A DNA stretch of 64,000 bases from DASZHJ01 sp035507155 (GCA_035507155.1 DATJOK010000054.1:7839-71838); one strand, 5' to 3'. Positions 8,625-19,456 are shown, counted from the stretch's first letter. Numbers and translations: made by a program. Notes: a model not told the origin generated them from the sequence alone.

Positions 8625-9818
8625 ATGGCATCGCGCCTGGTGCGCCTGCGTGAATTTCTGCGGCTCGAGGCGGCTGGCGGGATCCTGCTGCTGATCGCAG
8701 CGCTTGTGGCGCTGGCCTGGGCGAACTCGCCGCTCGGGCACGTCTATACCGAGCTTCTCGACATTCCCGTGATCGCGCAGGTCGGCACGCTCAAGATCGC
8801 CAAGCCGCTGGTGCTGTGGATCAACGATGGGCTGATGGCGATCTTCTTCCTGGTCGTTGGGCTCGAGATCAAGCGCGAGATCCTGGAGGGCGAGCTTTCC
8901 ACCGTCAGGCAGGCGGCGCTGCCGGCGATCGCGGCAGCGGGGGGAATGGCGGCGCCGGCGCTGGTCTACGCGGCGCTCAACTGGGGCAATCCCACGACCC
9001 TCGCCGGCTGGGCGATCCCCTCCGCCACCGACATCGCCTTCTCGATCGGCGTGCTGGCGCTGCTCGGCGATCGCGTTCCTGCGGCGCTCAAGTCCTTCCT
9101 GTTGGCGCTCGCCATCATCGACGATCTCGGCGCGATCGTAATCATCGCCTGCTTCTACACGGCGGATCTCTCGCTCGCCTCGCTCGGTCTCGCGACGGCG
9201 GGGATCTTGGTCCTGGTGGGGCTGAACCGCGCCCGCGTCGGTCGGCTCGCGCCCTATGTCGTGGTGGGAATTCTCGTCTGGGTCTTCGTGCTGAAATCCG
9301 GCGTGCATGCGACGCTCGCCGGCGTAGCGCTGGCATTGGCGGTTCCCTCGCGCCGCACCGGCGGCGGCAGCTCTCTGGCGCAGCGCCTGGAGGAGGGGCT
9401 CCATCCCTGGGTCACCTACGGCATCCTGCCGCTCTTCGCCTTCGCAAATGCCGGCGTCTCGATGCAGGGCCTCGCGCCGGCGACGCTGGTGGGCCCAGTG
9501 CCCCTCGGCATCGGCCTCGGGCTCTTTCTCGGCAAGCAGGCGGGCGTGATGATCAGCACCGCCGCCGCGGTCTGGCTCGGCGCCGCGCGGCTGCCGGTCT
9601 CCGGCTGGCCGCAGTTCTATGGCGTCGCGCTGCTTACCGGGATCGGCTTCACCATGAGCCTCTTCATTGGCACCCTCGCCTTCAGCGAGGTGGGATACAC
9701 GGCCGAGGTACGCGTCGGCGTGCTGGCAGGATCGCTGCTCTCGGCGGTGGCCGGCTATCTGGTGCTGCGCCTGCTGCCGGCCCGTCAGGCGAAGGCGGGC
9801 GGCGGGACGAAGGAGTAG
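8625..9818 (+). CDS. nhaA: Na+/H+ antiporter NhaA
   Basis: This 397-residue inner membrane protein exchanges internal Na+ for external protons. It has the NhaA hallmarks PSATDIAFSIGVL (ion-site Asp corresponding to E. coli Asp133) and LALAIIDDLGAI (the Asp163-Asp164 pair), an N-terminal helix ending in LAWANSPL, and the C-terminal segment TGIGFTMSLFIG. GGAG at 8615-8618 supports ATG 8625 rather than the TTG three bases earlier. Its last 34 bases overlap the converging amidase gene. It is probably co-transcribed with the ArsB/NhaD-type transporter. Confidence 0.96.
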   Translation: MASRLVRLREFLRLEAAGGILLLIAALVALAWANSPLGHVYTELLDIPVIAQVGTLKIAKPLVLWINDGLMAIFFLVVGLEIKREILEGELSTVRQAALPAIAAAGGMAAPALVYAALNWGNPTTLAGWAIPSATDIAFSIGVLALLGDRVPAALKSFLLALAIIDDLGAIVIIACFYTADLSLASLGLATAGILVLVGLNRARVGRLAPYVVVGILVWVFVLKSGVHATLAGVALALAVPSRRTGGGSSLAQRLEEGLHPWVTYGILPLFAFANAGVSMQGLAPATLVGPVPLGIGLGLFLGKQAGVMISTAAAVWLGAARLPVSGWPQFYGVALLTGIGFTMSLFIGTLAFSEVGYTAEVRVGVLAGSLLSAVAGYLVLRLLPARQAKAGGGTKE

Positions 9819-11239
9819 TACTCCCGCTCCAGCAGCCGCGCGAACTCGATGCAGGTGCGGTCGCCGTATTGCGGGCCGATGATCTGCACGCCCACCGGCA
9901 GCCCGCTGGTGGTGAGGCCGATCGGCGCCACCGTGCTCGGCAGGTTGAAGGCGCAGGAGTACCCTGCCCAGAACAGCTGGTCGGTGACCGGCACACGCTT
10001 GCCGTTGACGGCGATCGTGCGCTGATGGCGCTCGCCCTCCTGGTCGTGCGGTACCGCGGCGGAGGCGGCGGCGGGGCAGAGCAGGAGATCGTACTCGGCG
10101 AAGAATGCGGCCCATTTGAGCCGCATCCGGTGCCGCTCCTCGTTGAAGCCAAGCCAGTCGCGATGGGACATGGTGTTGGCGCGAGTCATCGCCGCGAAAT
10201 AGCTCTCGTCGCCGGGATCGAGGGTGCGCGCGATCTCCTGGTTCTTGCGGAACGTCTCGTCGGACTGCCGGCCCGAAGTGGCGGCGCGCAGAAGCTGGAT
10301 GTAGACCCGCTGCGCCCGCGTCGTATCGATGTCCGGGCGTGCGCGGTCGGTCACCTTCACCTTCTTGCGGCCCAGGAATTCGATGAGCGCCTGCAGGCGG
10401 TCCTGCACCGCCTGATCGACCTCGGAGTTGGGATCGTTCAGCATCACCGCCACCTTGAACTGGCGGGGCTCGGTCTTCTTCGGCGCGGGGAGCGCCAGGC
10501 GCCAGCCGTCGCCGTCGACCTCGTCGGGACCGGCCATCGCGGCAAGGCCGAGCGCCAGATCATCGGCGCTCCGCGCCAGCGGGCCGATCACGGAGATGTC
10601 GGCCGCCGCGACGCGTCCCGGCAGCGCGTGGCCGCGCGGCGAGCAGATGCCATAGGTGGGTTTGTGGCCGTAGACGCCGCAATAGTGCGCCGGATTGCGG
10701 ATCGAGGCGCCGATGTCGCTCCCCGCCTCGATGCCGGTGAGGCCGGCGGCGAGCGCCGCCGCCGACCCGCCGGAGGAGCCGCCGGGCGAGCGCGTCACGT
10801 CCCAGGGATTGTTGGTGGTGCCGTAGACCGCGTTGTAGCTCTGCCAGTCCCCCAGCAGCAGCGGCACGTTGGTCTTGCCGAAGAGCGTGACCCCGGCGGC
10901 GAGCAGGCGGTCGACGGCGAGCGCATTCCTCGGCGCGATGTTCTCGCGCAGCTCCGGCAGGCCCCAGGTGGTGGGCAGGCCGGTCACGTCGAAGGACTCC
11001 TTGATCGTCATCGGCACGCCGTGCAGCGGACCCCAGACCTCGCCCTTGCCGAGCGCCCGGTCGGCGGCGCGGGCGCGTTTGCGGGCGCTGGGAATGTCGC
11101 TGGCGATGATCGCGTTGAGGGCGGGGTTATGGCGCTCCACGCGGGCGAGATAGTGCTCCAGGATCTCCAGACAGCCGATCTTGCGCCGCTTGAGGGCACC
11201 CGCGAGCATCTTTGCCGACCAGAAATGAATGTCCTGCAT
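9785..11239 (-). CDS. Amidase (amidase signature family)
   Basis: The 484-residue protein contains the Ser-cisSer-Lys machinery: Lys in TIKESFDVTG, the glycine/serine stretch GGSSGGSAAALAAG with the cis-Ser, and the nucleophile region GSDIGASIRNPAH. It hydrolyses amide bonds; the natural substrate is unknown. It lacks GatB/GatC neighbours, so it is not likely to be GatA. The start at 11239 (MQDIHFW) is preferred to one eleven codons upstream because a GGGGGAAGG purine run directly precedes it. It converges on and overlaps the 3' end of nhaA. Confidence 0.9.
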   Translation of the reverse strand: MQDIHFWSAKMLAGALKRRKIGCLEILEHYLARVERHNPALNAIIASDIPSARKRARAADRALGKGEVWGPLHGVPMTIKESFDVTGLPTTWGLPELRENIAPRNALAVDRLLAAGVTLFGKTNVPLLLGDWQSYNAVYGTTNNPWDVTRSPGGSSGGSAAALAAGLTGIEAGSDIGASIRNPAHYCGVYGHKPTYGICSPRGHALPGRVAAADISVIGPLARSADDLALGLAAMAGPDEVDGDGWRLALPAPKKTEPRQFKVAVMLNDPNSEVDQAVQDRLQALIEFLGRKKVKVTDRARPDIDTTRAQRVYIQLLRAATSGRQSDETFRKNQEIARTLDPGDESYFAAMTRANTMSHRDWLGFNEERHRMRLKWAAFFAEYDLLLCPAAASAAVPHDQEGERHQRTIAVNGKRVPVTDQLFWAGYSCAFNLPSTVAPIGLTTSGLPVGVQIIGPQYGDRTCIEFARLLEREYYSFVPPPAFA

Positions 11240-11392
11240 TTGCCTTCCCCCGGCCTTGTGGTCTCTGCCCAAAGAGCGCGCATGGTAGCGACAGTTTGCG
11301 CGGCAACCTATACCGATGATCGCGGCTCGCTTCCGGCGCTTGCCGAATCAGCGCTGACGCCACATTGTTGCAGAAGCCCTCCGAGGTGATGC

Positions 11393-11929
11393 ATGACCGC
11401 GATCTCTCGACGGTCCGATCCGCGGCTCGAAGCTCATCTGGGCGATATCACGCGCCTGACGGTGGATGCGATCGTCAACGCCGCCAATTCGTCGCTGCTG
11501 GGCGGCGGCGGCGTCGATGGCGCGATCCATCGTGCCGCGGGGCCGGAGCTCTTGGCGGAATGCCGGGGCCTCGGCGGCTGCCCCACTGGTGAGGCGCGGC
11601 TCACCCGCGGCTATCGCCTGCCGGCCAGCTATGTGATCCACGCGGTGGGACCGGTCTGGCGCGGCGGCGACGCCCGGGAAGACGCGCTTCTTGCTGCGTG
11701 CTATCGCAACGCTCTGGCGCTTGCCGTTGCTCGGCAATGCCGCAGCATCGCCTTCCCGGCGATTTCCACCGGAATTTATGGATTTCCCGCCGAGCGCGCG
11801 GCCGGCATCGCGGTCGCGACCGTCCGGGACGCACTGGACGGCACGCTGCTGGAGCGGGTGATATTCTGCTGCTTCGATCACGCGACCCTGGCGCACTACC
11901 AGCGCGAGCTCGGCCTTGCCAGCGCCTGA
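11393..11929 (+). CDS. Macrodomain protein, O-acetyl-ADP-ribose deacetylase-like (YmdB type)
   Basis: The 178 residues form one macrodomain. GDITRLTVDAIVNAAN and the glycine-rich loop LLGGGGVDGAIHRAAG bind ADP-ribose, and AISTGIYGFP is the second phosphate loop, all in the order seen in MacroD-type deacetylases. These remove acetyl or ADP-ribosyl groups from O-acetyl-ADP-ribose or modified proteins. GAGGTG before the ATG is a good ribosome site. No ADP-ribosyltransferase or sirtuin is adjacent, so this does not look like a toxin-antitoxin pair. Confidence 0.93.
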   Translation: MTAISRRSDPRLEAHLGDITRLTVDAIVNAANSSLLGGGGVDGAIHRAAGPELLAECRGLGGCPTGEARLTRGYRLPASYVIHAVGPVWRGGDAREDALLAACYRNALALAVARQCRSIAFPAISTGIYGFPAERAAGIAVATVRDALDGTLLERVIFCCFDHATLAHYQRELGLASA

Positions 11930-11935
11930 ACCGAT

Positions 11936-12109
11936 CTATTCCAGCCGCTTGTCGTCGAGCTCCTTGGCCGCCTTCTCCGCCTCGCGCTGGGCCTTGCTGC
12001 GCTCGTCCTTGCTGCGCCCGTGGCGCAGGCGATTTTGCTGGGCACGCTGCTCCGCCGCCGAGCGCTCGCGCCGCTTGCGGAATTGATTGAGGTTCACTAT
12101 CTCGCCCAT
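11936..12109 (-). CDS. DUF4169 family small protein
   Basis: A 57-residue, highly charged protein beginning MGEIVNLNQFRKRRER and rich in Arg, Lys, Glu and Ala, likely a long helix or partly disordered. The N-terminal VNLNQFRK pattern is that of the alphaproteobacterial DUF4169 family, whose function is unknown and which often lies near class I fumarase and a ribbon-helix-helix protein, as here. A longer reading starting at 12148 is possible but adds an unrelated N-terminus. It converges on the macrodomain gene with six bases between them. Confidence 0.8.
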   Translation of the reverse strand: MGEIVNLNQFRKRRERSAAEQRAQQNRLRHGRSKDERSKAQREAEKAAKELDDKRLE

Positions 12110-12296
12110 GACAGGTCCGGCTCCCAGTGCTCGCCCGTCCGCAAGCATGATAGCCTATCTTCCAACATCCTGCGTAGGGGATGCAACGTCGGGTCGAGAT
12201 CAGCGGTGAGATTCCACAGGGGACGGATCGAGTGGTGCATGCCGCCGGCGGCTCCGACAACGTCCTGATATCCGTGGCGACGAGCAGGGAGTAGGT

Positions 12297-15200
12297 GTGC
12301 GGAAGACCGCGATCGGCCTGGCAGTACTCCTGTTTGCGGCGATCGCGGCGCTGCTGGTCGCGCCCAGCTTCGTCGACCTCGATCGTTATCGGCCGGTGGT
12401 CGCGGAAAAGGCATCGGCGCTGCTCGGCCGCCCGGTGACCTTGGCCGGCCCGATCAGCCTCTCGCTCTTGCCGAGCCCGCATCTCACGATCCGTGATCTC
12501 CGCATCGCCAATCTTCCCGGCGGCAGCGCACCGGAGATGGTGCGGGCGCGCGAAGTCGATGCTGCCCTGTCATTCTGGCCGCTGCTTGCGTTTCAGTTCG
12601 ATGTGACCAGCGCCCGGGTCGTGCAGCCGACCATCCTGCTGGAGCGCTTGCCCGACGGGCGTCCCAACTGGTCCCTCGAGTCGGTGCCGCCACCCGATGC
12701 GGCGGCGGGATCTGCACCTACGCTAGAGACAGCAGTGCGGTCCGGCGCGGTCACGGGCTCCGGAGACGTCAAGATCGCGCGGCTCACCATCGAGGACGGT
12801 ACCGTCGATTACCGCGCATCCTCCGGTACGATCGCGGTCGAGCACATCAATCTCGTGCTGACTGGCGACGCTGTCGCAGGTCCGCTCCACGCGGAAGGCG
12901 GGCTTACCACTTTCGGCGCCACGCTTGCCATGACTCTCGATCTCGGTCGTTTCGGTGGCGCCCGGGTGCCGGTGTCGCTGGCGCTCAAGGCGCCGCCGCT
13001 AGCGAGCGCCGAATTCGATGGCGCTCTCACCCTGGATCAGAACGGCGGCCCCTCGCTTGCGGGCAAGCTCGGCCTCAAGTCGGGCGACCTCGGGGACGTG
13101 GTAGCGCTAGCGGGGAGCGGGCCCTTGCCGCCGATGCTGGCGAAGCCCCTGCAACTCGGGAGCGACGTTGCGGCCTCCGCCGATCGGATCGCGCTCGAGC
13201 ACTTGACGCTGGAGCTCGGCGACATTCATGGAGCTGGCGCGCTGCAGATAACGCCCGGCGCACCCGCCAAGGCCGATCTCAAATTCTCCGTCAACACGAT
13301 CGACCTCGATCGCTTTTTGGCCGAGCGGGCCGCGGTCGCGACGCCGGCGGCAGCCAAGGCCGTTGGCGGCCGCGAGGCGGCCATCACCGCTCTGCCGCGC
13401 GACAGCGCCACGGGCGCGCCGCGGCTCGCGCTGCCGAGCGGCATCGATGCCACGGTGGATCTCGGTGTCGACGCGGTGCAGTGGCGGCAAGGGGTCATCC
13501 GCCAGCTGCGGCTGGAAGCGGCGCTCACCGGCGGCAATCTGTCGATCAAGCGGCTGGGCGCCCTGCTGCCCGGTGGTTCAGACATCGCGGTGAGCGGCAC
13601 TGTCAGCGCCGGCGCCGCACCGCGCTTCGACGGCAGCATGGAGGCGAGCGCCGACAATTTTCGCGACTTCCTGCGCTGGACCGGCGTGGCCGTCGAGGGC
13701 GTTCCGGCTGATCGGCTGCGCCGGGCAACGCTCTCCAGCAGGCTCTCGCTCGACGGCAGCACGCTGGAGGCCAAGGCGATCGATCTCAGTTTCGATTCCT
13801 CACGTCTGACGGGCGCCATCACCGCCGCGTTGCGCGAGCGTCCGGCTTTCGGCGCCCGGATCGCCGTCGACCAGCTCAACCTCGACGCCTATCTCGGGAG
13901 TGAGGCCGGTGCCCCGGCGCAGGGCGCTGCCGGTGCTCCAGCGCCTGGCTCCGCGCCCGATGCCAAGGGCAAGGTCACCCGCATTACCGTCCCGCAAGCG
14001 GTCGCCGATGCGCTCGCCAGCTTCGATGCCAATCTCGACGGTAGAATCGACACGCTGATCTGGCGCAATCAGCCGATCCGCCGGGTGCATCTGGTAGGCA
14101 GCCTGGAAAATCGCGATCTCACCATCACCGAGCTCAGCGTCGGCGATCTTGGCGCCGGCGCCGGGAAGCTCAGCGGGTATCTGCAGGGGATCGGCGGCGA
14201 TCAGCCGAAGGCGGATGTGGTGTTCGATCTGCACGGACCCGAGCTCGGCCGGGTGCTGCGCCTGGCGGCGCCCGGTGCCGCCAGCGTCGATAATTTCGGC
14301 GCCTACTCCCTGGCCGGCGAGCTCCAGCAGGAGGGCGAGCAGCTTTCCCTGGAGAGCGATCTCGAGGCCGCCGGAGGCAAGCTGCAGCTGAAGGGATCCC
14401 TGCCGCAGCCGGACACCTGGGATCTCGGCATCACTCTCGAGCATCCGAGCTTCAACCGGCTGATGCGGCTGGTGAGCGCGACCTACCGTCCGCAGGGCGG
14501 CGAACTCGGCGCGGTCAATCTTCAGGGCGACCTGGAATGGGCGCCTGATGGCGCTACCGTGAAGCATCTCGCGCTCGACGTCGGCGGCATGGCCGCTGCC
14601 GGCGACCTCCGGCTGCGATTTGCGCCACGGCCTTTCCTTACAGCTGCGCTCACCGTCGGCGATCTCGTCATCGACAAGTTCCTGCCGGTGCGCCAGACGG
14701 CTTTCCTCGAGGATTCGCCGTCGGGTCCGTTGCGCCCGGGGGTGATGCTGGCGCAGGCCGGCACGCGACCGCCGGCCGTCCCGCCGATCCAGCGCTGGTC
14801 GAAGACGCCCGTCGATCTCGATTTTCTCCGCCTCTTCGACGCAGACGTGACGCTCGGCGGCAAGAGCGTGACGTGGGCCAGCTGGCACCTCACCGATCCC
14901 CAGGCGAAGCTCTCCCTCAAGGATGCGGTGCTGACCGTTCCGCAACTTTCCGGGCAGCTCTATGGCGGCACGCTCGCGGCGAGCGCGACGCTCAAGCTAG
15001 ACCCGCAAACGAGCCTCGAGATCAACGCGAACCTCGGCGGCGCCGATTTCAAAGAGGCGCTCGGCTCGAACCGTCTCGACGGCAAGTTCGACAGCGAGGC
15101 CAACCTCGCGACAGCGGGCAGCAGCCCCTTCGATCTCGTCTCGGCATTGAACGGCACCGCCTCGCTGAAGAGCCGCGACGGCACCATCAACGGGATCAAC

Positions 15201-15668
15201 GTCCCCGCGATCAATCAGCGCATCGATCAGGTGAAAGGGCTGGGCGATCTGGCGACGCTGCTGCGCGCCGCCACCGGCGGCTCGACGAGCTATTCCAGCC
15301 TCGACGGCACCTTCAAGGTCACCAACGGGGTCGCGGTCAGCCGCGATCTGCACCTGGTCGCGGACGGTGGCGAGGGGAGCGGCACAGCGATCTTCGATCT
15401 GCCGAATTGGAGCATGGTCAGCCGCACGGACCTCAGCCTCACCGGCGTCCAGGGCGCGCCGCCGATCGGCATCACGCTCAAGGGGCCGATCGATCAGCCG
15501 AACTGGGACGTCGATTTCAATGCGATCACCCGCGCGCTCGGGAGCCGCGCGATCGATCGCCTGATCGCGCCCCAGCCGGCGCCGCCTCAGGAGAGCGGCG
15601 GTGGTTCTTCCGGGTCGGCGCACTCCGTCACGCCGCAGGACATACTGAAGAATCTCCTCAAGCATTGA
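12297..15668 (+). CDS. AsmA family protein
   Basis: At 1123 residues this is a long AsmA-like protein: an N-terminal signal-anchor helix (residues 5-24), the AsmA start motif FVDLDRYRPVV and a repetitive beta-rich periplasmic body ending in an AsmA C-terminal region. AsmA-like proteins belong to the bridge-like lipid transfer group and are linked to outer membrane phospholipid and LPS balance. The start is GTG with GGGAG at 12287-12291. It is a lone gene here, with divergent or opposed neighbours. Confidence 0.9.
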   Translation: MRKTAIGLAVLLFAAIAALLVAPSFVDLDRYRPVVAEKASALLGRPVTLAGPISLSLLPSPHLTIRDLRIANLPGGSAPEMVRAREVDAALSFWPLLAFQFDVTSARVVQPTILLERLPDGRPNWSLESVPPPDAAAGSAPTLETAVRSGAVTGSGDVKIARLTIEDGTVDYRASSGTIAVEHINLVLTGDAVAGPLHAEGGLTTFGATLAMTLDLGRFGGARVPVSLALKAPPLASAEFDGALTLDQNGGPSLAGKLGLKSGDLGDVVALAGSGPLPPMLAKPLQLGSDVAASADRIALEHLTLELGDIHGAGALQITPGAPAKADLKFSVNTIDLDRFLAERAAVATPAAAKAVGGREAAITALPRDSATGAPRLALPSGIDATVDLGVDAVQWRQGVIRQLRLEAALTGGNLSIKRLGALLPGGSDIAVSGTVSAGAAPRFDGSMEASADNFRDFLRWTGVAVEGVPADRLRRATLSSRLSLDGSTLEAKAIDLSFDSSRLTGAITAALRERPAFGARIAVDQLNLDAYLGSEAGAPAQGAAGAPAPGSAPDAKGKVTRITVPQAVADALASFDANLDGRIDTLIWRNQPIRRVHLVGSLENRDLTITELSVGDLGAGAGKLSGYLQGIGGDQPKADVVFDLHGPELGRVLRLAAPGAASVDNFGAYSLAGELQQEGEQLSLESDLEAAGGKLQLKGSLPQPDTWDLGITLEHPSFNRLMRLVSATYRPQGGELGAVNLQGDLEWAPDGATVKHLALDVGGMAAAGDLRLRFAPRPFLTAALTVGDLVIDKFLPVRQTAFLEDSPSGPLRPGVMLAQAGTRPPAVPPIQRWSKTPVDLDFLRLFDADVTLGGKSVTWASWHLTDPQAKLSLKDAVLTVPQLSGQLYGGTLAASATLKLDPQTSLEINANLGGADFKEALGSNRLDGKFDSEANLATAGSSPFDLVSALNGTASLKSRDGTINGINVPAINQRIDQVKGLGDLATLLRAATGGSTSYSSLDGTFKVTNGVAVSRDLHLVADGGEGSGTAIFDLPNWSMVSRTDLSLTGVQGAPPIGITLKGPIDQPNWDVDFNAITRALGSRAIDRLIAPQPAPPQESGGGSSGSAHSVTPQDILKNLLKH

Positions 15669-15691
15669 GGCCGTGCCTGCGGCGGCTGCGA

Positions 15692-15937
15692 TCAATTCTC
15701 GCGCGTCTCCGCGAGCTCGCCATTGCGGCAGCATTCGAGGACGAAGACGCGCAGCGCGCTCGAGAGGTTGCCGCGCCGATCGGCATCCACCGTCGCGATC
15801 AGGCGATTCAGCGACAGGCCGCGCCGTCGCGCGATCTCCTGCAGCGCGGACCAGAATTCCCGTTCGAGCGAGAGGCTGGTCGGATGGCCCGCGATCAGCA
15901 CCGAGCGTTTCTTGATCGTGCCGGCCTTTGCCGCCAT
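15692..15937 (-). CDS. Ribbon-helix-helix domain protein
   Basis: The 81-residue product has the ribbon-helix-helix pattern of small alphaproteobacterial proteins (KRSVLIAGHPTSLSLEREF, then LQEIARRRGLSLNRLIATVD). The beta strand IAGHPTSLSLE would contact DNA and the helices would dimerise. It ends the minus-strand series fumarase - sigma factor - anti-sigma - metal-sensor-like gene, after a 77-base gap. The longer frame reaching to 16381 overlaps the sensor-like gene out of frame and is not used. Confidence 0.8.
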   Translation of the reverse strand: MAAKAGTIKKRSVLIAGHPTSLSLEREFWSALQEIARRRGLSLNRLIATVDADRRGNLSSALRVFVLECCRNGELAETREN

Positions 15938-16014
15938 CAGCGCCGCTCCAGCGTGTCCTCGGGGTAGAGGCAGCGGTCCTGGTGCGCCAGGCTGCCGCAG
16001 GGCTGGTGGATGCC

Positions 16015-16518
16015 TCAGGGCAACCCCAGATGCCGCATGCGATTGGCGACGTTGTCCTGGTGCCGTTTGGCGATCTCGATGAACTTTGCCCGCTGATCGG
16101 CCGTCAGGCTCTCGAGAAAGGGCAGCAAGGCATTCGATACGGCCGTCTGGAAGTCGCGCCGATTGTCTGCCACCTGAGTGAAGACTTGCGCGATCTTGGC
16201 GGGATCGGGTTGCGGCTTCGAGAGTTCGTCCCAGATCTGCTCGCCAAGCTTGGTGTTGGCATCGCGCAGCGCCTTGCCATGCTCGCGGACCGTCTGGATG
16301 AATTGCCGGAACGTCTTGTGCTGGTCGGGTGTGAGATTGAGCTCGTTGGCGAGGGTCATTAGCGGCGGAGGACCCCGCCAATGCTCCATGACGATCTTGG
16401 TATAGACCAAGCCGGCGATGAAGAAGATGTTGAGCGCCAGGGAAAGGGTGAGCGCCACCTTTACGAGCCGGCCCGTTTTCCGGGGCTGGCCCGCCGCGCC
16501 CTCGATGGGCACGGTCAT
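16015..16518 (-). CDS. Periplasmic heavy-metal-sensor-like protein (CnrX/Spy-like fold)
   Basis: The 167 residues have one N-terminal membrane helix (about 19-41) followed by a helical periplasmic domain with LTPDQHKTFRQFIQ and SLTADQRAKFIEIAKRHQ, the LTxxQ repeats of Spy, CpxP and CnrX-like proteins. A His/Met-poor interior argues for a stress or chaperone-type sensor as much as a metal sensor. Its ATG overlaps the stop of the anti-sigma gene by four bases (ATGA), so the two are translationally coupled. Together with the ECF sigma factor this resembles the cnrYXH arrangement, with the gene order changed. Confidence 0.78.
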   Translation of the reverse strand: MTVPIEGAAGQPRKTGRLVKVALTLSLALNIFFIAGLVYTKIVMEHWRGPPPLMTLANELNLTPDQHKTFRQFIQTVREHGKALRDANTKLGEQIWDELSKPQPDPAKIAQVFTQVADNRRDFQTAVSNALLPFLESLTADQRAKFIEIAKRHQDNVANRMRHLGLP

Positions 16519-17033
16519 GTATTCGACTCCTCGCTCAGATCCGAGAAGAAGCCAGAGGGGGGATCGAACAGCTGTTGCGTCAGCGCCATCTCCTGATGGT
16601 CGCCGATCAGGCTGGTATAGGCATCGCTGCCGAGAGCAAAGCCGACAAGCCCGGTGACGAGGAGGCTCGCCGCCATGCTGGCCCAGACCGCCACGGTCCG
16701 CCACGAGCTGCGCGAGGGCGTCGGCCGGCGGAAGGGCACCACATTTCCGCTGCGCGCGTCCACCAGGGTGCTCGCCCGGGCGAGCACGGTCTCGGGCGCG
16801 GCCAGATTGCTGTTGCGCCGCAGCACGCGAGCGACCTCGATATCCTCGAGGCGTACAGGGTCGGCCGCCAGCCACGCTTCGACCCGCTCGGCGGCGATTT
16901 CGCTGAGGCGGCCCTCTGCATAGGCGGCGACCAGCAACGGGTCAGGCGCGGCTTCATCGGCGGCCTGGGAGGCCAAGCCACGCCAGCGCCGCCAAAGGGC
17001 GGGATCCCGCTCAATATCCAAGGGTTCGCTCAT
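16515..17033 (-). CDS. Probable anti-sigma factor, single-pass membrane protein
   Basis: This 172-residue protein starts with a soluble domain containing LVAAYAEGRLSEIAAERVEAWLAADP, the helical pattern found in anti-sigma factor N-termini, here without zinc-binding His/Cys. A single membrane helix lies at about residues 112-133, leaving a short periplasmic tail. It sits 62 bases after the ECF sigma gene and overlaps the sensor-like gene, which supports the role of a membrane anti-sigma factor. Function is inferred mainly from position and topology. Confidence 0.72.
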   Translation of the reverse strand: MSEPLDIERDPALWRRWRGLASQAADEAAPDPLLVAAYAEGRLSEIAAERVEAWLAADPVRLEDIEVARVLRRNSNLAAPETVLARASTLVDARSGNVVPFRRPTPSRSSWRTVAVWASMAASLLVTGLVGFALGSDAYTSLIGDHQEMALTQQLFDPPSGFFSDLSEESNT

Positions 17034-17095
17034 GGCCGGTCTCCATTAATGATCTACGCGCCGCGGGCGCGCAATATCCCCGCTAAACCGCCGGT

Positions 17096-17623
17096 TCATC
17101 GCTCCTCCCCGGCAAAATGCGCCCGCAGCTTGAGCATGGCCTTGTGATGCGTGCTCCTGACGGTCTGGGGGTCGACCCCGAGCGTCTTGGCGATGTCCGC
17201 CACGTCCATATCCTTCTCGTACAACAGGGTTAGAACCAGCTGCTGGCGTGGCGACAGCAAGTCCTTCGGGAGCTTGAGCGGCTCATGGTGAACATCGCTC
17301 ACCGCGAGCAGCATCTCCGGCACGTCGTCGATGGCGGTGGACGGAGGGCGGTGCCGGCGCTGCGCGTCGCGGGCGGTGCTGCGGGCGACGATGGTGAGCC
17401 AGGTGGAGAGGCCGGCCCGGTTTGCGTCATAGGTTTTGAGGAGGCGGAAGTTGTCCTTGCAGAGCCGGACGAAGACTTCCTGGACCAGATCCTCTGCCTC
17501 GGCGCCCTCGCGCACCAGGCCGCGTACCGCTGACATCAGCAGTCCGGCATAGCGCCTAACGAAGGCGTCCCAGGCTCCCTTCTGTCCCGAGATCAGCGCC
17601 CTGAGCTCGCTGCCGTCCGCCAC
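17096..17623 (-). CDS. ECF RNA polymerase sigma factor
   Basis: The 175 residues contain sigma-70 region 2 (AEDLVQEVFVRLCKD, then a segment to LSTWLTIVARSTARDAQRR) and region 4 (LSPRQQLVLTLLYEKDMDVADIAKTLGVDPQTV), with no region 1 or 3, as in ECF factors. The start is GTG, supported by GGGAGA at the right distance. It heads a module with an anti-sigma factor and a periplasmic sensor-like protein, so it probably responds to an envelope signal. The target regulon cannot be seen. Confidence 0.92.
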   Translation of the reverse strand: MADGSELRALISGQKGAWDAFVRRYAGLLMSAVRGLVREGAEAEDLVQEVFVRLCKDNFRLLKTYDANRAGLSTWLTIVARSTARDAQRRHRPPSTAIDDVPEMLLAVSDVHHEPLKLPKDLLSPRQQLVLTLLYEKDMDVADIAKTLGVDPQTVRSTHHKAMLKLRAHFAGEER

Positions 17624-17661
17624 GCCAAAATTCTCCCGCGATATTCTATGCGTCGAGGGTG

Positions 17662-17685
17662 GGAACTATCCGCGATTGCGGTTCC
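17662..17685 (-). promoter_or_regulatory. GGAAC...GTTCC dyad upstream of the ECF sigma gene
   Basis: A perfect 5-bp inverted repeat (GGAAC, 14 bases, GTTCC) lies 40 to 60 bases before the sigma gene start. GGAAC is the usual -35 core of ECF promoters, so this may be an autoregulated promoter, but no matching -10 (for example CGTT after 16-17 bases) is present. It could be an operator or chance. Confidence 0.25.
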
Positions 17686-17725
17686 GTTTCCGGCGACGTC
17701 TCAGGCAAGCGGCTTCCCGGCCCTT

Positions 17726-19339
<1,614 letters not shown>

Positions 19340-19456
19340 GAGGACCTTTGCGGGAAGACAGGGCCGCGGAGCGGCGGGGCCATATGGCGCGGTCAAACAC
19401 CTTTTCCCGCGCGCCGTCAAGGCGATGGGACGCGGCCGAATGACCTTGGCCGCCGG

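Noticed and set aside
15938..16014. Short minus-strand stretch reading CGSLAHQDRCLYPEDTLERR just before the RHH gene
   Set aside because: It looks protein-like and ends on a TGA that touches the RHH start, but there is no start codon after the preceding stop, so I could not support a gene; it may be a decayed small gene.
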